Shown here piece after piece: positions 11,995-22,947 of a stretch of 64,000 nt of DNA (the stretch's first letter is position 1; each line of letters starts with the position of its first letter). Made by a program: the position numbers and the translations under genes. This stretch comes from Citrus sinensis (Eukaryota > Streptophyta > Magnoliopsida > Sapindales > Rutaceae), in NCBI RefSeq assembly GCF_022201045.2, contig NC_068558.1:47471501-47535500 (forward strand), given 5' to 3'. Under the pieces are notes generated by a model. The model did no database searches. It had not been told where the DNA came from and worked only from the letters and a program-made list of their open reading frames with translations.

Positions 11995-13915
11995 GCCTTA
12001 ATCACAGCCGCAAGCCCCTCGATCGATGTCTGGGGCTGGTGATCTTGATTTATAGACACAGACTGTGGCCTTGGAAAGAAATGTAAACACAACAAACAAG
12101 CAAGATGACTTTACTCATTCAAAAAATAGAAAAAGGAAAAAGATTACTTGCTATTTTCGGATAAGGAACAAATTAGTTTAGTGTATAAGATTGTATTTCA
12201 GTTTTGTCCACAGCTCTACTTTAAGAGAAAAATAAAATGAAATGAAATAAAAAAAAAAAGCTAGCATTTATATGGGTGGACGTTTTCTTACAATACATAT
12301 TGTGGTATTGTTATTTAGGAAAATGGAAAAAAAAAATTGATGAAGTAAAAGGACTTAGATCAGTGCATGCATGTTTTAGGGCAAACATATACAGCATTAC
12401 GTGTCAATTAAGATCAACTGAATCAGCACATTGTTGATGTGGTTGTTTGAAAAAACCTAAGCTAGCACCAAATGGTTGAGCCATAATAGAGTGATAAATA
12501 TTCTAGTAAAGAATGGGAGGCTATGTGTTTGCCCAAATGAGTACACATATGATAATGAAAGTCAAAGAAAAGGGCACGTCCCATTAATTATGCCACTAAA
12601 CCAAATCGTCGGTCAGGGTAATAATCAGTTAACACACAAGAATTACAATTAATTGTCGGTCAGGTAATAATCATTTAACAGAAAGGTTCGGTTATGTTAT
12701 AATCGCTTTAAAGTAAAACATTTTTTTATAATCACAATTATTTATTAATTTAGGTGTGTGTGGTTGGAATTCGTATTTTACAGCGGCTCCGGTCAGTTAC
12801 AATTACTATGGCATCAACATACTATTTCATATCTGCGAACGGACGGTGGTTGGTTGAATCTGTCAGCTTGAACGACATCATGATCAGAGTCATAAATGGC
12901 AACGCGCAGCACATCCCAGAAATCTCGCTGATATATGGTACTGGTACAGATACAGACTAGAGAGTACAGATAATAAAGCCAACAATACAATTCAACGGAC
13001 ATTCATTACCTCTAACTCTTCCCGCTGCTTCGAGAGTTTCAATCATCTTTTCAGTCTTTGGAATTGGAAGAGACGTATCAGCTAAGATTCATGAATCTAT
13101 ATGCTAACCGGCGGAAATATAAATCTTAATTTGTTAAAAACGTAGATTTGACCCCCCCACCCACAGAACACTGAAGCTCTACTTCTACCCCGTTCATTAT
13201 GGGTACATGCACGTGCAAATTCCAACTAATTAAAACTTCTAAATTTTACGGGCGCTGATACACCAAGTTTTATGTAAGAGATTAATGACTTTTGTTTGTT
13301 TGCTTTTTTTTTTTTTTTCCAAATAAATTACAATCTACTACTAGTGATATATATTTTTAATCAAAATATTATCGGAACTTCATAAATTAACTTTGTGATT
13401 TGGCACTATCCCGACATCTTTAGGTAATAGATCACGACCGCTAAGGACTCTTTAACATCATGATTCATGATGATACTTCACCTTTGATGGCGCAGCTTAT
13501 TTGGAACAAAGTCTGAAACTGGTAATAATAGTTTGCCTTAAAACTACAAGTTCTTTCGCGTCGGTGACATTCAAATGTTTCTATTTTTGGGCTAAGGGCC
13601 AGACCCAGATCACACCGCCCCGCATAAGACTACAACAAGCTGTTCACCTAGTCTTTTTTAAAAAATTAGAAAGTTGACTTTCGGTAATATCTCAAAGTTA
13701 ACGGACTGCTAAACACTAAAATTTTCTACGCAAACCCATATACTGGGACTTGAAAAATGTGTTTATAATACAATCACAAATTCTCATATAAATTTATTTT
13801 TTACAAATTGATTTTACATTAACTCATTAGTTTAATAAAAATACAAAATAATAAAAACAAATTACGTGAACTAAGAGCTATTTAATATAATTAATTTAAT
13901 CATACTATATCAGTT
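9374..13915. other. Gene-free spacer
   Basis: 4.5 kb of AT-rich sequence without a supported gene on either strand. The longest frame (9458-9916, minus) is asparagine-rich low complexity over a TTATTATTA tract. The frame at 11694-12095 (minus) translates a CA/TG microsatellite. Poly-A/T runs and a GT repeat are the only ordered features. No tRNA or recognised microRNA precursor was noticed. Confidence 0.6.
11964..11992. repeat. (TG)n microsatellite
   Basis: About 14 uninterrupted TG dinucleotides in otherwise unremarkable spacer DNA. Confidence 0.9.
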
Positions 13916-14030
13916 TGTACAAGTGCGAGCCAGGATTAGTCTGGGTTGTGGTATGAGCTTAAAGGTGCCTCCTACAGTTGGAGCCTATTCAGGACCACCT
14001 CGTGGTTCAGATAAAAAAAAAATGTACAAG
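13916..14030 (+). mobile_element. Short SINE-like retroposon with exact target duplication
   Basis: TGTACAAG occurs at 13916-13923 and again at 14023-14030. Between them are about 99 bp starting TGCGAGCCAGGATTAG and ending in a hairpin (CCACCTCGTGG), TTCAGAT and an A-run. An A-tail directly followed by the duplicated target is diagnostic of LINE-driven retroposition. The tail hairpin matches that of the copy at 3250-3366, so both share the 3' end recognised by the same reverse transcriptase. The short length suggests 5' truncation. Confidence 0.7.
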
Positions 14031-14131
14031 ATTTTGTGGCTATATTATTACTCAAAAGTTTTTACTACAAGCACCATGATCATTTGAAAAAAAAAAAGAA
14101 AAGAAGAAGAAGAAGTAGTAGTAGTAATAAT

Positions 14132-14746
14132 GGGTAATTTTTAAAAACCTCCCCTGAGGTTTGGACTTGTTGCAAGTAGATGGCGAGAATTTATTTATTT
14201 ATAAAAAACCCCCTACCGTCAGTTAACTTTAACATTGACCGTTAGTTGACTGTGCAAAGACAATATTACCCTTAACAACAGTTTGTAGACGGAAATAACT
14301 AAAAAAAAATTAAAATTGTTGGCGCGAAAAGCACAAACCCTATTTTTTGACAATTTTATCCTTGTCAATTCCAAAGATTTACACTATCATAGGTAAAGAT
14401 TATAACTATTTCATTTTCAAGCTTTTAATTTTATCTTTTTTGTAGGAACTTTAAGAAAATATCAATAATTTAAAGAGAATTTTTTAAATTTTTAATTTTA
14501 TCTTTCTTGTAGGAACTTTAAGAAAATATCAATAATTTAAAGAGGGTAAAATAGCCAACAATTTTAATTTTTTTTTTAGTTATTTCCGTCTACAAACTGT
14601 TATTAAGGGTAATATTGTCTTTGCATAGTCAACTAACGGTCAATGTTAAAGTTAACCGACGGTAGGGGATTTTTTACAAATAAATAAATTCTCGCCATCT
14701 ACTTGCAACAAGCCCAAACCTCAGGGGAGGTTTTTAAAAATTACCC
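14132..14746. mobile_element. Mutator-type foldback MITE (615 bp)
   Basis: The two arms, about 14132-14330 and 14550-14746, are near-perfect inverted repeats of roughly 190 bp. Both begin GGGTAATTTTTAAAAACC when read inward. The flanks TAGTAATAAT (14122-14131) and TAGTAATAAT (14747-14756) are an exact 10-bp repeat, in the range expected for Mutator-like elements, although it lies in an (AAT)n tract and is therefore weaker evidence. The loop holds a tandem duplication of a roughly 65-bp segment (TTGTAGGAACTTTAAGAAAA at about 14440 and 14505). No transposase is encoded. Confidence 0.8.
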
Positions 14747-14748
14747 TA

Positions 14749-14756
<8 letters not shown>

Positions 14757-14781
<25 letters not shown>

Positions 14782-15789
14782 TAAATCCATAACGAGTAAA
14801 GGAAAGCACTGGGTTCATTTTAAAGTATCCTTTTCGGCCCGTATTAAGACTTATCATCATTTTGATGCATATTCTATGAGCCAGAACTGGGACTGCATGA
14901 ACGAAGCGAAGAGCGGAGCTTTTAACACTTATTTTGAGTAACTTAAAAGTGTAAACTCATAAGTTAAAATTAACCATCCTACCACAAAAACTTCAATTTC
15001 TAAAATTCATACAAACTTTAAAATCTTAAATTATGTTCTTTTATTACACAGTTTTTTTTTTTCTCTAAGGAAGAAAAATAAAATTTAAAATAAAAGTATG
15101 AATTATAAAATAGGTGGGTGTAAAATAATTAATTTATTTAAGCGTTTAATTAAAATTTCGTTGAAAACAAAAAATGAATTAATTCGTGTTAATTATGTAG
15201 GCAATTTCAAAATTCGGAGAGGTTTCGAAAGGATGGTCTCAAACAAACCACAAAGGCCTAATCTTCCACAACACAATCTCAAAACTCAAAAGTCCTTCTG
15301 TCCCGAAATAAGCTGAATGCAAAAGCAAGTTTAGGAGAACCAAATGTTATCACGAAAGCCAAAAACCTGAGAAATCCTGAAAGCTAGCAAATTGGCAATA
15401 AATCAATGAAGGTATGAAAGTAGGTCATGGTAGCAACCTTAATAATGCAAGTCTACGACACAATAGGCCACTGCATCAGACTTGCGCTTGCAGAACAAAA
15501 TTCTGGATGATTCCGAGATTAAACATACAAGTGATAATTACTAAATATTTCACAATACAATGATTTTTTTTTTCTTTTTTTGCGTTCAATTTCACTGTAT
15601 TATTGCTTCAGTATAACTTTTATCACATCCTTCAACGAGGATGCACGAAGCACCAATTATTATTGCTACACATAGTTTAGTATCAAAACAAATCCTGATA
15701 CCAAGTGCCAATTGAAGTTCTAATACTATAGGATAGGTAGTAAACTAACGAAGAGGTATCTGGTTCGGTTTTGCAATTCATACAATGCT
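14757..15789. other. Spacer and 3' flank of the cytochrome b5 gene
   Basis: An (AAT)n tract at 14750-14780 is followed by AT-rich sequence. The part from about 15550 to 15789 is the likely 3' untranslated region of the minus-strand cytochrome b5 gene. The short frame at 15098-15316 has no recognisable similarity. Confidence 0.5.
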
Positions 15790-17169
15790 TCACTCTTCTT
15801 TCTTGGAAAAGTAACGGAAAGCAAATGCTATGCCCAGGATCAACATCGGTACCAGGAACTGTAGAATCTTTGCTGCAGATCCAGTGTCTTCGGGACTATT
15901 AACTGCTTGTTGGGGTGGAGTGTACTTCCTTTTTGCTGGAACACTGGAGCTATCAATCTCACCAATGTGGTATTTTTCCATCATCTCTCTGGCAGAATCG
16001 CTGTGACCCACATCTTCAAAGTCGTCTGTTGCATCCTTCTCTGCAAAATTTATGGTGGACATATTAAGTTGCAGTCTTCGCTGTACACCATTTAATTATG
16101 AAATGAAGCAGCAAGGTTGGTAGAAGAAGATCTTACCAGTAGCAGCTAGCAAGACTTCATCACCACCAGGATGATCTTCGAGAAACGGAGTCACATTATA
16201 GACCTGATACAGGGCTTCTGAAAGTTATACGCTATTTAATGGCTTGTTGAATTGAAAAGCAAAAGTATTACATGAGGTACCGGATAGATGCATGTCCTGA
16301 AATTGTCAATGATCTACCTCAAACATACATAACAAATTTAAAAAGAAAAAACACAGAGGGATTAGAACAAGCTTGGCCAAGCGATCTGGCCCCTGATTAC
16401 AACTTTTTCGTATGTTTAGCTCTTCACAAGTGGCAAACTGCAAACTACAGTATTTTATTCCCTGTAAGCTATTTTTTAGTTCTTATGCAAGACATAGAAG
16501 TCTTGAATCATATACTTGAATTTTATAAATCAAACATTATAAAACACTTGATCGTACATTCAGCAGGCATTTGCAGAATTTTCCTTGAAGTTCTTCACTG
16601 AAAAGATAATAGATATTTCTTATTCCTCTACGGAATACTATAGACGGTAATGAAAATTTTGTCAACAAATATCATGAATTGTACAGACTTTCAACGGCAT
16701 GTTACCATTTTCTAATTCTCTCACCAAACAATACATACCACAATAAAATATTAGTAATAATATCCAGAAGAAAAATGGAAAAAGAAAATAAAAAAACCTA
16801 AAATGAATCGTAGAGACTTTCAGTCTTTCAACAGCATGTTTCTCTCATGTTCTCACCTCAATTTGGTCCGAAAAAAATTTACTTCTAGATCTTTAATCTG
16901 AACAGTCTATCTACTGGATCAAAATGATTCTTAGATACAGCTAAATATTAGATTAAAAAGTACAACTTTTTTTGTTCTCGACATGCAGTAAAGAGAATAA
17001 GAACAGAAAAATCCATGAGATGAAGGGAAAATAATAATAATAATAACAAATTAACAAGTAAAACAAACATCCACCGAGTCAGATGAAAAACCTTTCCAGA
17101 AATTACAAGCCAACAATCATCTCTATTATTGTGCTTTGCCACCTCTTGAAAATCATGAACTTTGGCCAT
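15790..17169 (-). CDS. CB5: Cytochrome b5, tail-anchored ER isoform
   Basis: Three exons on the minus strand (17169-17092, 16203-16137, 16040-15790) join to 131 aa, close to the 134-140 aa of plant ER cytochromes b5. Exon 1 gives [14 protein letters not shown]...CWLVISGK, exon 2 [19 protein letters not shown], and exon 3 starts inside [16 protein letters not shown]. The axial haem ligands are His37 (HPGG) and His61 (GHSD). The C-terminus is a hydrophobic anchor ([20 protein letters not shown]) ending SKKEE, as in tail-anchored ER forms. The protein passes electrons from NADH-cytochrome b5 reductase to desaturases, hydroxylases and some P450s. The donor of intron 1 (AAG|GTTTTT) is weak but is required by the protein alignment; intron 2 uses GTAAGA...TTGCAG. 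A leader intron (about 17376-17192, donor GTAAGA) is possible but unproven. Confidence 0.88.
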
Positions 17170-17385
17170 TCTTTTCTGGCTATTTCAGCTACTGCTCACG
17201 CAGAATCAGAATTATCTATTAAAGTCAACATTAACAGTCCGTAAGAAACACAGGATTCAGAACGGAAAAAGAGACCACTTATAAGAAATTTTAAAGTGAT
17301 ATATTTAAATTGAATCTATAAAATTACAGATATAGATAAAGATCAATCAATTCAAAGAGAGTGAGGCTTTTCTTACAGGAGCTTG

Positions 17386-17391
<6 letters not shown>

Positions 17392-17416
<25 letters not shown>
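17392..17416. repeat. (GACA)n repeat in the probable leader of the cytochrome b5 gene
   Basis: Six tandem GACA units. On the minus strand this reads (TGTC)n, shortly before a good donor site (GTAAGA at 17376-17371). It may therefore be transcribed in the 5' untranslated region of the cytochrome b5 gene. Confidence 0.6.
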
Positions 17417-17500
17417 TCAGAGCTCTTTGTGTGCTATTTCTCCCCTTTGGCAGTTGACAATTCAAACATCGATCCTCCACCATACCACACGTGACACGCC

Positions 17501-18270
17501 TATGGATGGCGCATTTCGGGCCTGGGCCGACAATTTAGAGGGGCCGGCCTGAGCGTGTCATCACGGGCCTGGGTCAGAGTTGGACTTCCACTGATTTTCT
17601 GAAATAAAATTTTAATAAAACTAAAAGTAGGGAAGAAAAAAAAAAAGAATCATATCACAAAGTATAAGCTTCAATTGATGATCGAACATATATGTGAAAC
17701 AGATATTAAAAATAACGTGAACCGCTTATATTAATGAAGGTGTAATGGTTATCACATAAAAGGTATGGCAGTTAATGAAGTCATTAATTCGTTTTTCATA
17801 CAGGGTTTAGAATAATGGTCATTAATCCTTGGTAAACCATAGAAGGAGAGCCATACCACTATCACTTATAATGAAAGAAATGCAAAGCGACGGAATTAAC
17901 GTCAGAAAATGATCCACACATTGCCTGGTGGGCTATTTGATTCACTGCAACTACGTTCCCCTTTACTAAAAATCATGGTCATTATGCCCTGGGCAGCAAA
18001 AGGAATGAAAATTATTAAACATGAGGAAGCACTAGTAAATTGTTAATAAAAGTACCACAGAACCTCCATTCAATGTTGTGATCTGTGAAATTTGCATTAA
18101 TTTTTTGTTTTTTATTTTTATTTTGATTTTTTTTATTTATAAAATATAAAGACTATGCTTTTCCTACAAGTCCATACCTAGGCCCATTTATTGCTGGTTT
18201 TAAAATTTTCGACCCGCGACTAGGGAATTGTAATGTGGGCCCGAGCCAGCCGGGCTTTTTTGCATCTCTA
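17501..18270. mobile_element. Non-autonomous hAT element (TAGGGATGG family), copy 2
   Basis: The left end TATGGATGGCGCATTTCGGGCC pairs with the inverted right end TAGAGATGCAAAAAAGCCCGGC. The flanks GACACGCC (17493-17500) and CACTCGCC (18271-18278) match at 6 of 8 bases. GGGCCTGGGCCG-type repeats lie just inside both ends. The element sits about 330 bp upstream of the cytochrome b5 start codon, inside its promoter region, so it could affect expression. No transposase frame is present. Confidence 0.65.
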
Positions 18271-18278
18271 CACTCGCC

Positions 18279-20343
18279 TATTTTGTTAGTTTTATTGTAA
18301 TTCTTTTTTACCAAGTTTTTTTATTGGGGCAACGATGTTTTCCTGCAGCCATACACTCCCGAGAAATAATTATAATAGATGCATATTATTTTTTAAAAAA
18401 TTAAAATTTAGAAATTTAATTAAATTAAATTAAATATCTAAACTATTGGGTACAAGTAGGATAAACTCAATACAACCAAATACAATCTAATCCAATTCAC
18501 GCAAATTTTTTTTATTTTAAAAACTTTATCAATTGGCTGATTAGCTTGCTTGCCTCTTCTTTTTTTTTTTTGCTTTTACTTTTTCTTTTGTTTTATAATA
18601 ATAATATAAAATAAATATACATTTTTAATATAATATAATGTTATTTTTTATTTTTACATTATAATTATTAATATAAATTAATAATATTATTATTCAATAA
18701 TATTTTATTAATTTTAATTTGTAATATTATATTAAATTTTTGCCTTATAATTTATTAATAAGTTTATAATTTAATATAACATAATATATAATTTAAATTA
18801 ATCAAAAAAAATTAATACAGTACAATATAACATCAAATATTGTATAACATTATTATAATACAATGCTAATTCAATACTTCATAATACAATACACCAACAT
18901 CAAAATAATGCAATCAGCATAATACAATACAGTGTGTCAAATGCACCATAAGGGTTTCTTAGTAATTCATGTTAATTCATTCCAATTCTAAGATAAAGTA
19001 AACATATAAATGGCACTACAGTTCATTCTCATTTCGATTTCGATTTTTACAGCTAAAATAAACAATTTATTATAATTTTCATTCCTTATTTTGATTTTAG
19101 CTTATTACAACTCCAGCTCATTCTGTTTTCAGACTATTTTGATTACTAATTAGTAAACGCACCATTAGTGAGTTGACTTCTTTATCCATTGGACATTTCC
19201 TAATTGTTTCTCTTCTTATTTTTTAGAGTAACGGTAAAGACAATCATAGCCTTACATATATAATTCTCTTAAGACCTGAAATCATTTTGAGAAAAAATAT
19301 ATGCAGATGATTAGTACTTAATAATTAAGAAAAATAAAATTAAAATTAAAATTTACCTATATACTATTACTAAAAAATAAATAATATAAAATCTTTAAAA
19401 ATTAATCAAAAAACAGATTAGAAGATAATCTTTATCCAACCCCCTTTTATTAGACCGACATTTTGGTAATGCGTGCTATATAATTCCAAGTTAACGTCAG
19501 CTCCTAGTCCAAAATCCAAATAGGGGAGGTGAAAGGATAGAAATCCCATAATTCAATTCCAAGGATTAAAGATTAGGAAAGATCCGGATCCAACAACAAT
19601 ACAAACTGAACCGAAAGTATGGGCTTTAAGCAAACATATTGATAACACATGGAATAGAAATGGAATATACTTTGCTTGACATGGAAGCGTTGGCACAAGA
19701 GCGCAACTGCAAGCTGAGAAAGTGAAACTAATTGCCCAATCCGATCCATCACCGCTTTAACTTTTACACTGGCGTCCGAAAGTGTTGAGAAGACTTATTA
19801 AAATCGAAAATCGAAATGATTGATGAGACAAAAGCACATGAAGTATCAGGGCAATTGATGTGGGTGGGTGTATTAAATTATAACATACCTCTTTCTAATA
19901 ACTGTTAATAACAGGGACAAAAGTGGTTTCGTGGCTGACAATTAGGATTAAAGTAAGTTTGGATCTTCATGTTTGTCTAAATTGCACCATTATCATGCTC
20001 ACAGTTGTTTCAGAGCCGAATTAAAGAGATGCATTAGAACGTTAATTATTTGAAGCATGAACCATCAACCCAGTCATGTAGCAACAACTAAATTAACGCC
20101 AATCCAATATATACTAATACTACGTACAACAACAACCGAAACAACCAAAGGGGAGGAAAAAAAAAAAAAAGGAAGCATAAATTACAAATTAAAGCAGAAA
20201 ATCACATTGTTCCACCATCCATGTGCATGAACATACTTGAAAACCTGACTGACATAGAAATAATCAAGAAATTATTTAACAACGTAATAGTCCCGGAAGT
20301 AAACATTTCTAGCACGCCGGCTAGGTCAAACACTCAAAGCTAA
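18279..20343. other. Gene-free spacer with MITE remnants
   Basis: Very AT-rich up to 18950, with many ATACAAT/AATACA-type repeats. The motif AAATGCACCA followed by TAA (18939-18951) looks like the right end of another Tourist-type element whose left end I could not place. 19170-20343 has no recognised feature; the last part, from about 20200, is probably the 3' region of the TAC1-like gene. Confidence 0.45.
18952..19164. mobile_element. Probable short Tourist-like MITE
   Basis: The right end GTAAACGCACCA followed by TTA (19165-19167) is the same terminus as in the element at 44257-45314. The left end (GGGTTTCTTAGTAATTC after TAA) is a poorer match to the inverted repeat. Internal text (CATTCCAATTCTAAGATAAAGTAAAC) resembles the family. 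The left limit is uncertain. Confidence 0.45.
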
Positions 20344-22947
20344 TCAAACAGCCGTAGCATCTGCAATCACGATAGAGGAGAAAGAAATATTAGTAAGTAA
20401 CAACAAGAACAATATGAAAAGTATGCAATGCATGATCAAAAACACATGAAGATATCGAAATGGTGACCATTAATAATATATATGATGAGGAAAAGGATAA
20501 TGGTTGGTATTGGTGCCTGAGACCATGACCCTACCTATCAATTAGAAGACATGACTAGCTGGGCATGTAGGGAGATTATCATGGCCCGTGAGCCAGAAAA
20601 GTCGTTTGATCATCACCATTTGCTTTGGTGGATTAGTAGTATATTTCGATTAAATTGGCAACTTTATAGTTGTATTTATCTTTCGAGTTATTTTCGGAAA
20701 AGGGACCCATTAGGACTAGATGAAATGACACTGAGGACAGATTCAGCTTCAGTTCTCTGACCTGTCCATACATTTTGACATTCAGATCCGACCATGCATA
20801 CTATTTGGGTGAATCTGTTAGCAAAAGGCTCACATAATACAAGAAGATGAAGAAGAGGCAACTTATATCGTCGTAGTATATGTGTGTCTGTTGTGATTAG
20901 TGAGTGATGTATGTTCCGAAGAACAATCTCACTGTGAATCAGGTCATTTATCCAAAATAATAGCGGGTGGAAGGGTCAGTTTGTTCAGTCACTAAGACTA
21001 ACCAGTCATTTGCTTATTTGTGGTTATTTTTCGTTATTTGCTCAAGCAATGGGCGCCAGAGAAACTTGGAAATCATGCAAGTGGAGGGTTACATAAAGTC
21101 AACAGTATGTATGTACCCTGCTTTCGCTGATGAATTTTGTTGCATATCCAATGATTAGATGCTCAAGATCGATAGACTTAGCAAGGTAATGCAACCAACT
21201 AATGTATATATGACACATGTAACCAACTAATGTATATATGACACATGTAATTGAATCTAACGTAGCCACCACTTACATGATGATTTTTGAAGATAAATAC
21301 ACACAAATTATAATATTATTTACTTGTTATATGATTGAAATAGTATTATTAATTGATGTATTCTAGAATTTCTTGTTGGGATGATACTCGAGAAATGAAA
21401 TCTTCTCGTTAACTACAGACATGAAAGACGTGGTCACAAAGTGGAATTTAGCACGCAAAAGCTTGGTCTTTATGTATATGGTTAAAAGCTAACCATATAA
21501 TGCATTATGAGAAGTTAGCTGAAGTGAAAAATAAATTTCGTATAAAATCTAAAAATTAAGAGATACCTGCAGGAATTTGAAGTAAAGAAACTGATTCACC
21601 AGCATGGTATTTGTTGCCAAGACGTTCAAGAATGCTGGCCTTGTTTTGACCATCTGGGGCCTTGCCTTCAATCTCGGGATGGATCTTCCTCTTTAACATC
21701 CTCCTCATCATCTAATCATCATAAAAAACGATAATGACTCGTATAAATTTATCCGTAAGTGTTTGTCTCTTTATGAGTAGGCCAAGGAGAAGAAAAAGGA
21801 AAAGTATACCACATCAACTTCTTTGAATAGTAGATTTAGATGCATGCATGTATGGATGTATATACACAAAGAGAGTAGGATTAATTAATACTCACTTGGT
21901 GTAATTTCTTAATGGGACGTGAATCCTCTTTAACATGAGGAATCAGTTTCTTGGCAAAGGAAAGGCCATTCTTTGTACGAACAGACTGCTTTTTACCAAC
22001 ATTTGGTTCAAATTCATCCGGATTTGGCTTCTTCTTAGTATCAGAATCCTCATAGAACAGGTCTGCAAGTGTTGTTCTTCTCTTTTTCCCTTGATCGATA
22101 TCTGTGGCGTCAATGTCAAATCTAGGGGAAGCTACAAATGGAGTTATTTGGACACCAGCATCAAGGGTTATGATCACATGATGATCAGCTCTCTCATCAT
22201 TTCCATGAAGATCAGCATTTGATGCAAATGCTGTGAAAATCAGTGGGTTCACTTCTTCATCTTCAGCATTAACGCTGTTAACTTGATCATCATCATTATT
22301 GTTGTTGACAAAATCAAGCACTTCACCTTCCTCTTCTCCACTTTCACAGATGAAAAATTCTTTTTGTTGGTCGTCTGCTTGTAGAGGATCAAAACCAAAC
22401 GTGCCAATTGTTAGAATTCCATCTCGCCAGCCATCCAGCACATCCACAAGGGCTACTTGTTCCAGTAAAGCTTTTGTGTTGGTGTCAATCGCAATGGATT
22501 CAGTTTTCTTTACATTTCGAGCAAAACCATCTGAGCAATACAGAATTTAATTATCTCACCAACTTAAGCCATCCTATAAGTAGGTGTAGTCAAATTGATT
22601 TAAACATATAGGTCACATTTATGCTTTGCAAAAACCATGCAGCACCATAGAAAAGTAGCATACTAACAAATGATTTCAAAAAAGAAAAAAGAAAAAAGAG
22701 TACTTAATTAACCACAATTGTGACATTAAATAAAGAAATAAAAATTAAATCAAACCTTTGAGTATGTTATGATTGAACTTCCGGTGCACCCAGTTGAAGA
22801 TCTAACAAAAACAGAATCAGCAAGAGAGATGTGTAGATTAATCGAGTACTCTAGCCCAAAAACAAGTACACTAAGAAATATAGAGCAAATTAAGCGAAAG
22901 GAAGGTTATGATAATTAGCAATATGTAGTCCAAATTCTAACCTTCAT
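20344..22947 (-). CDS. TAC1: IGT-family protein, TAC1-like (tiller/branch angle control)
   Basis: Five coding exons on the minus strand (22947-22942, 22801-22756, 22530-21896, 21711-21567, 20360-20344) give 282 aa with GT-AG introns in consistent phase. The first exon encodes only Met-Lys; exon 2 continues IFNWVHRKFNHNILK. The family motif GILTIGTFGFDPL is at residues 55-67, an acidic asparagine/aspartate stretch follows, then TLADLF and GLSFAKKLIPHVKED. The C-terminal part has MLKRKIHPEIEG. The protein ends LLQIPADATAV and lacks the C-terminal EAR-like region of LAZY1 and DRO1, which points to TAC1. TAC1 promotes outward branch or tiller angle and acts opposite to LAZY1; its biochemical role is not established. 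The tiny first and last exons are typical of IGT genes and explain why open-frame scans see only exon 3. Intron 4 is 1206 bp and holds a 28-bp tandem duplication. Confidence 0.88.
21193..21248. repeat. 28-bp tandem duplication in intron 4 of the TAC1-like gene
   Basis: Two identical adjacent 28-bp copies (21193-21220 and 21221-21248), each starting AACCAACTAATGTATA. The identity implies a recent duplication and a potential length polymorphism. Confidence 0.9.
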
